DNA from: Reticulascus tulasneorum
Lineage: Eukaryota > Ascomycota > Sordariomycetes > Glomerellales > Reticulascaceae
Assembly: GCA_001557505.1 (NCBI GenBank)
Contig: LSAX01000007.1
Span: 1,612,001 to 1,676,000 of the forward strand
DNA length: 64,000 nucleotides
Direction of reading: 5' to 3'
Under the pieces are notes generated by a model. It saw nothing but the letters and a program-made list of their open reading frames with translations. It did no database searches and was not told where the DNA came from. How positions within the stretch are numbered: position 1 is the stretch's first letter; every line of letters begins with the position of its first letter. Of the stretch, positions 11,326 through 23,232 are shown one piece after another. Position numbers and translations under genes: made by a program.

Positions 11326-14300
11326 GGGGTTCAGCGTGACCATTGTCGCCAGAACTTCGGGTAGGCCTCCAGCTAGGTCGGCTCTAAGGTCGGGTAGGAA
11401 AGCGACTGGCGGGATCCAAGCCTCGTTGCGTGACGACACAGAATTGACTCAGATGGTATTATCTCACTGTCACTGTAGGCATCCCCAGTCCACGGGCTGC
11501 GAAAGACGTGGGCCGTGGGGCACTATCTGGGTCTCACTCTCTCTGAGACAAACCGCACCGCCTGTCGACATGTCCAGTGGGCTGTGATGACTTTGAACGC
11601 CTATGATCTCAGGGCCAGGCAGTCACGGCGACTGCGAACATAACCCCAATTACCGGATCTTCCGAAGCAGAGAGCCCCGATTCCAGGCCACTACGAAGGA
11701 TTCGCCGCCGCCACACCCAACACAAAGTTGCAGAGGAAGTGCCTTTGAAGTTGACATACGGACTAGTGGGCATGCTGGAGCAATCGAGACCGCCTAAACC
11801 CCAACCCAGCGGGGGCAGTGTTGATTTGCTGCGAACGCCTAATGGGGGTTTCATTGGGTGGGATGTGTTCCAGTTGATCACCCGTTCTGGGCTGTGTCGG
11901 ACGGATCATCATCTCTTACCGACCGAACATTCCCGACTCGATGAGCAGATCTTCTAGAAGGCTACCCTTTACGAAATGTGTGAGGCGAGCGATGGAGTCC
12001 AGAATTCCTGCTAGGCTGCAGTCTAACAAACTTGGGGGATCTTCCCCCTAGATCTTTGGTAACACGTGTGGTGAAATCCCCTTTCGCAACAATGGTACTT
12101 TGTTTTTTGCAAAGGGCCTTGTCCACTCAAGCTCTCCGTCGCAGCAATATGTCGTTGGGTGTGTGTGCAGCTGGGCAATTTTGGTAGGGTCTTTCGCCGA
12201 TTTGGCACCGACCTTAAAAGACCCTTTGTGAGTCAGCTCTTCTTTGTTGGGTGAGAGTTCCGAACCGCGCGGCAATTCTAGCAGGTCACACCTTTGCATT
12301 GCGCAACCGGTTCTTCTTCTGGAGTCATTCGGGGACCAGGAAGTTGGGCAAAAACTCGCCGTGCGTGTGTCCACCACAGCTTGGCCATTGCGCGAGGTCC
12401 AATAGGCGAGGTAAATCTCGGTTGCATCGATTCTCTACAGTATCGTGAGGATGCCGTTCACGGAGGATCAACTGTCTCACTATCACCTGCTTGTGGTTGG
12501 GTACGATGAGAGCTGCCTATTCTCCGGCTACTACTTTTATAGGTGTCGCCGATTTAATACAATTTACGTGGAACTACAATGTGACCAGAGCCTGTCTAAC
12601 ATGGCTTGAGGAGAGTTGAGTCATCGTCGAAGCCGACGTCCATGATCTACCACACCTCATTGGTCGGGTGAGGGCACGCAAGGCTAAAGGAGAAAAGGCT
12701 GGTGTGGGATGCTGTTTGAGGTTGGACTGCATCCTTTGTATTTGGTGTTGAAGCAGAGGTTCAATGTGATTCTGGTCCAGTGCCCGATGGCCCTCCTGCT
12801 GTGTATGGGCATTGCTGGAGTGTTCGTCCCCAAGATTTTCACGCGGGAGTCTAGAGTGTCTGCCTTGCCGATGTCTGTCACTGGCCGAAGACAATCTCAT
12901 CGCCAACTGAAGGTGTGTCGCTCTGCATGGTGCAGCAATCCTGGGCGGTGGGATGGCAGATCCAGATAATGGCTTTATCATGCTGCAGACAACGAGGGCA
13001 CCACATAATGGCCTCTCCGGAGTGCGTCTCTCTCACGATGCATGCTGCCACCACGTAGGTAGTAGTTTAGCAGATACTGACCCAAGCTCCGGCCACCCAA
13101 TCACAGCCTGCCGCGGGGCGGAGCGGGGAAGGCTGCGACAGTAGCTCACATATCGAAAGGTGTGTGACATGGCGACACATTATGGAGCTGCAGCTAGCAG
13201 TCCGACGGAGTTGTTGTGGTGCCTTGAAGGTGTGTTCACGAATGACGGCATTACCTCGTCCTGCAAGTCTCTCTCTTTCCCCCCTCCCCGCCCCGTGGAC
13301 CACCATCTCCAGCCCCCAATTTCTAGAAAAATCTACCAATATCCAGGAATATCAGGGTGGAGAGGCTCGCTGCCAAATGAAATGGAAGTTACAGAAGATG
13401 AGCGGGTAGGAGTATCGAATTGTAAATGATGGATGGCTCGGAGGCTTATTCCAATACGGTCTGTGCCTTGATGTTAATGGCTTGGATGGCCGACTGCCCA
13501 GTACTCCGGCGGGCGACAGAGACCAGTACATGCAGTTTGTGTATCAAAATTGACAAGGCTATCACGGATAGGCGAATGAGAAGCCATCTTTTAAAAGACG
13601 GGACATGAAAGGGGCCGGGACGATTGGATGCCTTCTGTCAGCATCATGCTGTACCCTGCTACCCTCTCTCCTCAATCTGTGTCATTGTCTCAATCACCAG
13701 GTACCTCTGATCTAACCACAGGCCCGGCCATGTACATTTGTGCATTAAGAGATGAGGATATGCATCTTGGTAATGAATTGTAGAGGTTTAACACGTAAGT
13801 ACCGGTTCGGGGCTCCGCCTTGGGCATGATCGACCAGCTGAGGTGTATCAAGACTATATTCTGCCCTGCTTGGTGGAGGGCCCATGGGAGAGAACGGGGT
13901 GGACAGGGCGAGCAAGGTCAAACTCAAGTGATTCAGTGGAAGCAGGCTGTCAGGCAGGCAAGACAATCATCAAGCCCTGTTCATTGTAATTCGTAGGGGA
14001 TGTGGATGGTGATCGAAGTATCGCCAGGGCCGAGAGGCATTGCCAGGTCGAAGTACATGGCCGAAGGAAATGGGTCGGGAGCGGCGGACAGAGGAGGGTA
14101 CCTGTTGGACACAAGGCTTCGCTCAAACTCCGTGGAGAGATGGGCGTCGCGCGGGCGCCAGTGGCCACAAAACGAGCGATTGACGAAAGTGGATGGCTGA
14201 CAAAGGGCGGCTGAGACAAGGGAATGAATCTGGGAGGATGCGTCACAGATGGGCTGCCGTAAGCACTTTACAGGCGCATGTTCGCAGCAGCAAGCGGCGG

Positions 14301-14369
14301 CACATTCTGAGTCTAGGGGAGACGCATTCGGGGGGGCTTAGTTGGTGGATGCAGTCGGGTGGGAGAGAA

Positions 14370-14389
14370 GGGGGGGGGGGGGGGGGGGG
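14370..14389 (+). repeat. Homopolymer G20
   Basis: Twenty consecutive G, preceded by GGGAGAGAA and followed by CCGG. It can form G-quadruplex and is a site where assemblies often err in length. Confidence 0.9.
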
Positions 14390-14763
14390 CCGGACGAATG
14401 CTGATGAAGACCCTAAACTGCCCTAGGGCCCGGGGGGACCCTCTGGCCCTTACAGCGAGGCTTGGGTGAGGGAGCCCCCTACACGCTAAGGTGGGCGATG
14501 CTTACGGTACCCCGATGGAATTTATCATCCCGAAAAGCTGTGGGGAGTGAAGAGCTGATGATCTCATCAGAGAGACACGTTGTTTTCCGTACAGGAACAC
14601 GCGCTCCGGGGAGTTTGGGGGCGGCGATGAGAAGAGGTCTGGAAATCTCTTTGGGCGAGTCCTCCGATGAAAATCGAGATTTCCCTCGTGGCCCCCAAAT
14701 TTGGTGGGCTGGTTTGAGGGCAAATCAGATGCTTTACTTGTTGGCCAACTAAAGGTGGCCCAA

Positions 14764-14820
14764 TGTGGTGAGGTGGTTGTGGTGTGTGGTGTGGTGTGGT
14801 GTGAGGTGTGCGTGCGTGAG
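14764..14820 (+). repeat. GT-rich simple tract
   Basis: An imperfect array of GTGGT/GTGTGGT units on the plus strand with almost no A or C; a simple-sequence expansion. Confidence 0.75.
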
Positions 14821-16667
14821 TGGTGCAATGAGGAAGGTTTCCATTGCACAGATTACACCAGTGGCGAGATGCGTTGCAAAGAACGACTTTCTCATCAGGC
14901 TACGGGTGGTGAGTCTCAATAAAACTACTAGTAGCGAACGAGCCTAGGCAGGGTAGTAAGGAGGACGACAGATGGCCTTTGTGCGGGCAAAAGCACCTGT
15001 CTAGTTATCATGCCATTGTACCATAGTATAGGCATATGTACAGTGAGGGTCCTGCAATGTGTTCTGATCATCCAGCAAAGTCGCGGAGCGAGATATGGGG
15101 CGTCTCAAGTGCGGGCTTGGCAACAAATTAGGTACCTAGGAAGGTAATCTACGGATTAGTAGGCCGACCTCGTACTTGACCTGCTACCGCGCCGCGACGG
15201 ATAGACCTCCCAGGGACAAATAAGAACTGCATTGGGAGGGATCTCCTGTATTCTTTTTTCGGCCTTGCCTCCTATATTCTGCCTGCTTCAAATGGGCAGA
15301 AAGATGCATTAGGTAGACGGAGGAATGGGGCAATCGTGGGTGTCGTGTCATGGGCTCAGCTACCTTTCATGCCTAATGACTGTAATAGAAACATGGATGA
15401 TGAGAGATGGCGACAATAATAATTGCGGTGGCGGAGACATTGCTTCGATGACTCCTCCTCCCCCCCTCCCCCTCCCCTTCGCGGTGTGCTTGGCTGGAAC
15501 TGGGCAGCAACCAAAGGCGAGGCCCCAGAGGAGGACAGAGAGGAGAGAGTGGAGGATGGAGGGGAGCGTTTGTGTGCATTCAGGCTTGGAGGGGATCCCG
15601 CTAATCCATTTCCCGTAGGCGCTAGCCGGGGGGTAGAGAGAGTGAAGCACCGCCGATGAAATCACCCAACTGATTCATCGGGGAGGAGAGTCAAGAGACC
15701 GCGGGTAGACAACGCAGAGAGACAACGCAAAAAAGCAGCGGCCTTGGAATTCATCAGATGTTGGTGATAGATAGGCTATGCAAACATATAGATAAAACAT
15801 GCACAAGATACATGCCTCTCTCTCTGTGCTACACAGGGAGGCAAGGTGGTAAGAATGGGCTAGGTCGGCAGGTCGGACCAGATGGACAGCTGTGGTGCAC
15901 CGCGTACATACATTGCGCCAGGTACGTACCCATCCATCTAGGTACAGACACACTTCGACTTCGTACCCGACTTGGACAGCCAGCTGCTGTGAGTGGTGTG
16001 CTTCGTGGATTGTGGATCGTGGATTGTGGGTGGGTTTTGGATGCGGCCCCCCCTCTTTCCCAGCTCAAGGCCAATCAGGATGGGGGCTTAGAGGAGACAC
16101 CACTGGCAGAGCAAGAGAAGGACAGCGACGAACCGTACTGATGAGACGGGACTTGGCTTGGTTTGGTGTTTGGCTGCTTGGGCTTTGGGTACATGCTGTC
16201 TGTGGTGCTTTGGTGCTTGGTGCGTGCTTTGGGGCATGCTCTGGTCTGGATGGCTTTTTGGTGCTGGCTGGGGCATATCCGGATGCATCCCTGACCCCCC
16301 CTTCTCCAATCGTCCAGGTCCTCCCCCTCCCCCCCCCAAATCCATCACAGCGAGGTTCCACCCCATTCAAAACTATCGCCCGCCCACATTACCGATTGCT
16401 CTGTTCTCATTTCCCCCTTCCCTTTCCCTATCGAACAAAGCCGCCGCGATGTTCGATATTCTGGTTTAATCAAGACGACAGCGACTCTTGAAGTCTGCTC
16501 GGTTCTATCTCGATCCTCCTTTTTCAGGAAAGAGAAAACCAATACACCCCCCCAAGAACAACACAGACGCTCCCCACTTACTTCTTTGTTCTGCCCTTAA
16601 TATTTTGCTGGATATTTTGTTCCCAGTCACGTTATCGATTTACTCGTTCTTCTCTCTCTTCCTGCCT

Positions 16668-16687
16668 CACACACACACACACACACC
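16668..16687 (+). repeat. CA dinucleotide repeat
   Basis: About ten CA units ending in CCCAG; a microsatellite. Confidence 0.85.
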
Positions 16688-16779
16688 CAGCTCACCCATT
16701 TTGTATCCGCAGCGGCATTCACTTGTTCCTTGCGATCATCACGGAGAGAAAGAATAGGCAAGCAGAACAAAAAAAGCTA

Positions 16780-16785
16780 GAGTCA
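16780..16785 (-). promoter_or_regulatory. Gcn4/CpcA-type site (TGACTC on minus strand)
   Basis: GAGTCAT preceded by an A-rich tract. The reverse complement ATGACTC is the Gcn4 core half plus spacer. First of three similarly placed sites. Confidence 0.4.
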
Positions 16786-17091
16786 TCGCTACGTTGTCCC
16801 TCGACAACCCCGCTACCGACACTGCCTGTGCTGCCTGTGTGCGCCGTGTTACTCACCTTCTTACCTCGTTCCTTACACCTGTCCATCCTTAGACGGGGGA
16901 CCAGGACACACCATCCCCCTCTGACCCATCGCTGGTTTGCCTCCCCTTCGCCACAAAGAAGCGAGGGAAAAAAACAAGCGCTGTTCCCAGGCTACCACAC
17001 ACCACCACACACCCAAATTCGCCAGTTGGAGCCACCTGTTTCAGCGGCAATAATCGGTCCCTCTCTCTTCGCCACCTAATCGAAAAAAAAA

Positions 17092-17097
17092 GAGTCA
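17092..17097 (-). promoter_or_regulatory. Gcn4/CpcA-type site (TGACTC on minus strand)
   Basis: GAGTCAT directly after an A9 run (17083-17091); second of three. Confidence 0.4.
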
Positions 17098-17207
17098 TCC
17101 ACACCCAACCCGAACCACCAGACCAGGGGTTCTCCGACTTCGTCACCCACGGCCTGACCTGTTGCCCCTAAGACCACGTTAAGCAGAAATCACAACCTAA
17201 AAAAAAA

Positions 17208-17213
17208 GAGTCA
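17208..17213 (-). promoter_or_regulatory. Gcn4/CpcA-type site (TGACTC on minus strand)
   Basis: GAGTCAC directly after an A9 run (17199-17207); third of three, with the same A-tract arrangement as the second. Confidence 0.4.
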
Positions 17214-17364
17214 CACCCTTTTCGGCCTGATCCTGCTTGAATATAAGCTCTGAAAGCTTCCCACCAGCCACATCTTGTCGTACCTGCATATCTCGTCGTT
17301 CACCTTGGGCCCTCCCGAATACCCTCACCACCCTTCGAATCCCGAACCACCTCGATCTGATCAT

Positions 17365-17603
17365 ATGGTAGCTCTGCAGTAGCTCACCATATAACCAGAC
17401 TCTCCCCTCCTCTCTTCCACATGCGAAGCATTGCCAACAATGCCTCTTGTTAGAATCGCCCTATCCACTCCAGTCGCCCGTCTTGCTTCGTCTTCCGGTC
17501 CGATCGTTCGTGTAAACCTGGCCCAGGACTCTCGCGTCTAGAAGCCACACCCCCATATCTCGATTTTTGCGATTTTTGCCGCAGCAACCACATGCTGCTG
17601 TAA
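17365..17603 (+). promoter_or_regulatory. Cluster of four upstream ORFs before PCL5-like start
   Basis: ATG-initiated short frames lie at 17365-17382 (MVALQ), 17421-17453 (10 codons), 17440-17541 (33 codons, overlapping the previous one) and 17592-17603 (MLL). All end before the main ATG at 17743. They would act on translation only if the transcript starts upstream of 17365, which the long leader makes likely but not certain. Confidence 0.5.
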
Positions 17604-17742
17604 CGCCCGCGCTCCCGATACGGTATCACGATCTGTTCACCGCAAACAGTTTAACACCTGGTTGACAAAGCTTGACGGCGACTGGAGGTATTTCTGTTTT
17701 GATCTTACCCTCAGTTCCTTATTCCACCCTCCATAACCGAAG

Positions 17743-19915
17743 ATGAAGTGCATCGAAGATGATTCGACAGCCTTCATCGCCACCTACCGAAATGAACCCT
17801 ACAGCTCCTCGTTAGAATCCTCCGCATCGGCCTCGTCCTCGACCTGGTCTGCAACATCCTCCCAATCTTCCAACGACACCTCTCCCACCAACTCTTCCGA
17901 CTCTGATTCGTGCGACTCTTATTGTCTCTCGCGACCAACAGCCTCCTACGATCAGGCCATCAAATTCACCAGTCCCTGGACCAAACAACCGGTTCAGCAA
18001 TCCCGAGTCGAGGTTCCCGTCGAATTGCGACAGAACCCGCGGCGCACAAGTGCCGGAACGACAACGCGCTCTGGGTGCCCCCCTGCCCTGGTTCGTCAAT
18101 GTGATCGAAAGGTCAACTTTGTCGATAGCCTTGTCGGTAAGCTGCAAGAATTGAAACTTTGTCAGAATGTGCCAATGCTTAGCCTCCCTCTCTACAGATT
18201 CATCAACCCAGATCGTTGAAGCCATCTGGCCTCTCTCCTCGGTTGTTTGCCGGAATGAGTTGGGCAACCGGGTCGTGTTACCTCTGCGGACTTTCATCCA
18301 AGAAACTCTGCGGCGGTCGCGAACCAGCTACTCCACTCTTCAGGTCGCCCTGTACTACTTGATACTGATTAAGCCTCATGTGCCAAAGCACGACTTCACC
18401 ATGGAGCAGCCCGATGACAAGCAGGACTGCCGCGCTCTGCAGTGCGGTCGTCGCATGTTTCTCGCCGCGCTTATCTTGGCCTCCAAGTATCTGCAGGATC
18501 GAAATTATTCTGCGCGAGCTTGGAGCAAGATTTCTGGACTCAACACCCAGGAAATCAACCAGAACGAAGTGGCCTTCCTCCTTGCGGTTGACTGGAAGCT
18601 CCACATCACCGATGACGTCTTTCAACGATGGACCGAAATCGTGTTGAAGTACACACCTCCATCTCCGCCGTCCCCTGGTGTGTCCTGCCAGTTGTATGCC
18701 CAGCAAAGTGCCGACTGGAAGAAGCTTATTCTGAAGCTTGAACCGGGTCTGGACAATATCGTCGGGCTGATTCCATCCGCACACATCACTGTCAAGGCCC
18801 GCGAGATGCCAGCGAACTCACCTCGACTTTTGCCCACCACCCACGACATCCTGTCTCCGGCGGGATCTTGTGGCATGGGATACGAGTCGGGCGAAGTCAC
18901 TCCCACTCCCAAGTCTTACAACACACCCATCATCATGGAACCCACGCCGGCCACTGTATATACTCCGGGCCGGCTTGCTCCCGCCCTCGGTCTTCTACCA
19001 ACACCACGACTGACTCCTCAAACTTGCGGATTCAACACTCCTGCTGTGAGTGCCGCGTCTTACCTCGTCGGCAAGGGCTCCGCAATGGGCCTCGCCATGG
19101 CCCAAGCATCCAGCGTGAACACAGCTCAATGCCTGGACCGCTGGCCCGGGTCGACCACGTCGTCGCCCCTGAGTTACTTCCCTACTCGTCGATCATCCCT
19201 CGCAGCTTCGATCTCGACTGCTTCTTCTCCGGAATCCATGGTATCTGATTCGTCACGATCTTCTCGCTCGTCCTCAATCTCATCTGCCTCGTCCCTGGCT
19301 AGCGCGCCGTCCCACAAACTGGGTATTTCGGCGCGATTCCGGGCCGCGAAGCTGTGCAGTGAGAGGTCTAGCCTGAGACCAACGATCTCCTCGGTTCCTG
19401 AAGACTACGAAGAGAACTGCATCACATCCTCGCCCGAGTCATACACCGGCCCGGTGGGCAAACTCGGGGACTTGTCATTGGATACTCCACTGGCAAGACG
19501 AGAACGTGAGCTCGACGAAATGGCGCGCGACTCTGCCACCGACGCGGCGCGAACCCTTCAGGAGCTCCAAAATCATCGGTCTACCGATGTTACCCCGACC
19601 GGCGGCCTTTCGCGCAAGCGAAGCCGACCAATCTCGACCGGCCACTCTCTTCAGGAGAATGTTCGCGACATGCTCTCGGGGAGCAGCTTTTATTCCGAGC
19701 CGGTATGGCCCAACGCCCTCGTACGCCCTCGAACCGGCGCGAGCGTGGAGTTTGGCATTCCGCAGCAAGTAGCAGTCCAAAGCGCCGAGCGAGGTTCTCC
19801 TCGAAAGCGGGTCTGCTGCTCAGCCGAGGCGGCCGACGCCTATGAAGTCTCGTCAATCCACCCCGCCATTGGCGGGTATAGAGGACCGGGTATGTGGGAA
19901 GGGATCCTTAACTAA
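17743..19915 (+). CDS. PCL5: Pho85 cyclin of Pcl5 type
   Basis: Two exons, 17743-18136 and 18198-19915, with a GTAAGC..CTACAG intron, give 703 residues. After a Ser-rich N-terminus the cyclin box runs from KVNFVDSLVDSSTQIVE (about 125) to VDWKLHITDDVF (about 260). It includes FIQETLRRSRTSYSTLQVALYYL and RRMFLAALILASKYLQDRNYSARAWSKISGL in conserved order. The ~440-residue C-terminal tail is Ser/Thr/Pro-rich, with many TP sites expected for kinase targets. Pcl5 directs the Pho85 kinase to phosphorylate and destabilise the amino-acid regulator Gcn4; it is itself short-lived. The family match is strong for the cyclin box. The Gcn4 role in this species is inference, supported by GAGTCA sites upstream. 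Start: first ATG of the frame. Confidence 0.88.
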
Positions 19916-22900
19916 TGCCTCGACATTGGTTGCCTTTTCTTGACCATCACGATACCCGTTGTCTACGCAACATCAAAACCTCAACTACCTTGTGCAATAT
20001 CCTTCCGTTTCTTTTGTCAAAACAAATCCATATCTTTGGAGCTGGAAAGGGAAGGCCCTTTTCAAAACCGTGCTTTAATTGTCCTATGGAGGATCATCGA
20101 AGTTAATAGACAACTTAGATGGCGTCCAGGGCAGGGGCGAAAAGCAGGTAGTCTTGCATGCATCATCAGGATCCGGGCATTTGGGCGGTTGACGGCGAAG
20201 GGGTGTCTGGGATGGTGGGCCATGGGCGGCGGTTGCTGATAGTATGACTTGTGTACGATCACCAGGAAAGATGAAAGAGATGAGTTGTTCCACCTTTTAA
20301 ATTCTCTGTCTCCAACAAATGTGTGGAAAGTAAGATCACGAACATCGCTTTGGCACGTTTGAATGAGGAGAGGAGAATAATGGCTACCTACGAATTCTAC
20401 CAACCTGCCATCAGGCAGCGGGGAGGCTGACGGACGCCTTTGGTTGGGCGAGGTCTGGAATGACCGAGCAGAAAAGCAAGGCGAACCAAAAGCAAGCCTG
20501 GCTGCCTCAGGTTCTGGTTTGGGAACCAAACTTAAGCAATCCAATACAATACAATTACCTTTTAACGATACTCTAAAGACGCAAAGCATGAGGCCCATGA
20601 CATAAATGAAAATCATCAAAGGTAAAGCGAGGGAAAAAAACGAAGAAGTGCCTGCGTTCGAAATGACCCTGGTAATCGCCATGACCGACATCATCGGCCT
20701 GATGTAGTAAGTAGCCTACTCGCAAAGTTCGGAAATCTGCTACATGCAGCGGTAGAGCCAGCCGATCCATTCGAATATTGTAACAGGTAAGGGCATCCTT
20801 ATTATTGATAAGGGACGGTCCTTAAGGAAAGACACTCTCTCGATTTTTTTATCATTTTTCTTTTCACGAAACGTTTGGGCATTCGACTTGTCAATCTCGC
20901 CCAACTCTTCTTGCAAACCGCAGAGTCTGCAACCCGAATATTTGTCCCTGGCTCCATATCGGAAATCGTGATGGAAACTATTCTCAGTTGGAAAATGTTC
21001 ATCCAAGGCTTACTCGCTTTAAAAGTCTTCTCAAGATTCCGGCAAGGCAAATTCTCCTTTTGACGTTGAACATGGAGCATTTTAGGTGTCTTAACGAAGG
21101 ACCACGCCATCGTGCGGTGGCCACAACGTCGAATTGGCCTCTTTCTTTTTTCACCGATCTCTTAAGCTTTAGGGACCCAAGGAAACTTGACAGTATGTAA
21201 ACTGTTTGGTATACATAAATACACGTCTGCACGATTATTCTTTTGAGATTCGGGTCCACTGGGAGCGTAAATCGGCGGGCAGGTGGGATTACGCACGCCT
21301 CACAGCTCACAACAAAGACACATGTGAGGCACCGCACCTTGGCCCAATTGCGACCCCGATTTTCAAGGCCTTCGGCGCCAGAGCTCACGATGCAAAATTT
21401 ACTTCTGAATTTGGAATAAACCGCCATCTGGCTGAAGCTGCTGAGATCTTCGGATATCGGAAACGTTGCTGTGGCAAGACCGAGTGACTCATCGCCGTGG
21501 GCAAGCTGGTGGTAATATTTGCCTATTTCGGCAAGGGCGAGGTTGTTAGGTCGCTGGTGTGAGAGAGACGGCTCACACGACAGCGCACCCTGGAGACTGT
21601 TTGTATCCGAACTGGCTACTCGATGTGCGTGAATGAGGTGCTCGATGCTTGTACCTTGGGTTAAGTCTCCGTATCGTAACCGGTTCCGTCTCACCCAGAT
21701 GTATGGTAGTTTACAATAGAGGATTCACAATGGTACTTTCTATAGCTCATGGCGCCTACTTTGCCCTAGCACCTTATAGCAAGGATAATGAATCACCATT
21801 TAGCTGTCGGAGGATTCTAAAGAGGTTTCTACATTGATGCTATTCCCGTTCTTAGCCCAAAATGCCGCGTCGGTGGCCCGTTTCCATTGCGACTTGGGCT
21901 GTAATCACGCCCTTGTGAGCGGGGATGCCTCGATGTTTTGCAACCCACACGCAAGGAGGCTTGGCGGATCTCGGATACTCTGGTCTACATATGGTACTTT
22001 TGCATGCGTGGGAATGCGTTCCCACAAGGACTGTACCCGCTGGTCAAACAATGTTGCTCCCCGCGTTACTCATTGACCGACGCACGAGCAGGATCTTTGT
22101 CCCGAAGCTCCCAAAGAGATAGGGTGCTGAGATCTCGGCGTTGGCGGCAATCCTTCATGCAGGAATCATGGAGAGTATGAGCCATCGTGAGTCTTTGCAG
22201 CTCGGCGACCCGTAATAAGTGTAGCTGGGTTCGAAGGATGGAGACGCCGCGGCTCAGGGACTTTCCACTGGCGAGTGACCAGCTGAGGAGAGGCATTATG
22301 TTTGGACTCTGCCGTGGTAAACCCCAGACATGTTGGCGATGTTTAGAGCTCTATCTTCGTGGCAAGTGGTCTTGAGCGGGCAGGACATGCAGATGAGACC
22401 ATGCCCACTAGCATAGCCGAGATCACATCCACTGTCCGCTTCAAACGAGGACCTTTCTTCCGATAGAGACACGCGGCCGGCCCCGTTCTTCTTCGTGGCA
22501 TAGCGAGTATACCGCAGTCTGGCTCTGACGGAAAGGACGGCCACTGAGTCTGGGAGTAGCTGTCCAGGAGTGGCCGACTTTACGCTTCGCCTGTCCACAG
22601 CTTGGGTGATTTTGTCTTTGCTCAAGAACGGTTTCCGAGCACGTGTCGCCCTGGGGCTCCCTCATATCCAGCAGTTGATCTGTTCAGTGACATCTCTCCC
22701 TAGTCGGACTTTCTTCCTCTCTTGCGCGTGGGTCTGATCGCGGAACCTTGTCCACGGGAAGGACTGTGGAAGTGGAACAGATATGATCCGCTGGGCCGTT
22801 GTCTTGTGGCTTTCTGGCACTGGCCCCTTTCTTTCTCGTGTCCTTGGCCCTCTCAAAACTGGCTGTGTCTGGATTTGGTCTCGTCGGAGCTTGTGAAATT

Positions 22901-23232
22901 CACACATATGATCTGCCATGGAATACTGTGGCCAATATTTGGAGAACTTAGTGGCATTCCATGAAGCTCTTTTGGTAGCCAAATGAGATATCGTGCGAAA
23001 CTCCAGGTCGGCTATCCATGGCCTAGGTTGAGACTCCAAGGGCTGTCGACAGAGCTTTTCATTCTTTCGTTACAGTCCTGGGTATCTCATACAGTATTAT
23101 TGAATCTGAGGCGGTACGAACTCTCGTCGAAGTTGCTTCCAGCAAGCTCTGAAACCCCATTCGTCTGCAAACGAATTCCCCTATATGTCTTGCGCTGCTT
23201 CCGTGCGAGGTCCTTTCTTCCAAGTCCGAGTC
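19916..23232. other. Intergenic between convergent genes
   Basis: 3.3 kb between the ends of the cyclin and F-box-like genes. Open frames of 210 (20062-20694) and 231 codons (20999-21694) on the minus strand, and 125 codons at 22662-23039, lack domains, good starts or splice continuity. I see no repeat, tRNA or transposon motif. Confidence 0.55.

Larger units (their letters stand above)
10559..16300. other. Gene-poor region
   Basis: About 5.7 kb with no recognisable coding exon on either strand. It holds homopolymers (listed separately), a GT-rich tract and purine-rich stretches. Frames of up to about 135 codons occur but have no domain, and their coding strand alternates as expected by chance. 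It could contain a long non-coding RNA or distal regulatory DNA for the cyclin gene; nothing in the sequence proves this. Confidence 0.5.
16301..17742 (+). promoter_or_regulatory. Promoter and long pyrimidine-rich leader of the PCL5-like gene
   Basis: From about 16300 the plus strand becomes strongly C/T-rich with repeated CTCTC and CCCCCC runs, typical of core promoters and long 5' UTRs of fungal regulatory genes. It contains a CA repeat, three GAGTCA boxes and, near the 3' end, four short upstream ORFs. The TSS cannot be read from sequence. Confidence 0.5.

Noticed and set aside
11445..11451. TGACTCA heptamer as an additional Gcn4 site for the cyclin gene
   Set aside because: It is more than 6 kb from the start codon; a 7-bp match in this much sequence is expected by chance.
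20062..20694. 210-codon open frame on the minus strand
   Set aside because: Hydrophobic start is followed by Pro/Arg/His-rich sequence without family resemblance; likely chance.
20999..21694. 231-codon open frame on the minus strand
   Set aside because: No domain, composition typical of chance frames, no splice continuation and no plausible promoter; intergenic.
22296..23039. Possible multi-exon gene on the minus strand
   Set aside because: Three frames could be joined, but no splice combination gave a recognisable or compositionally convincing protein.
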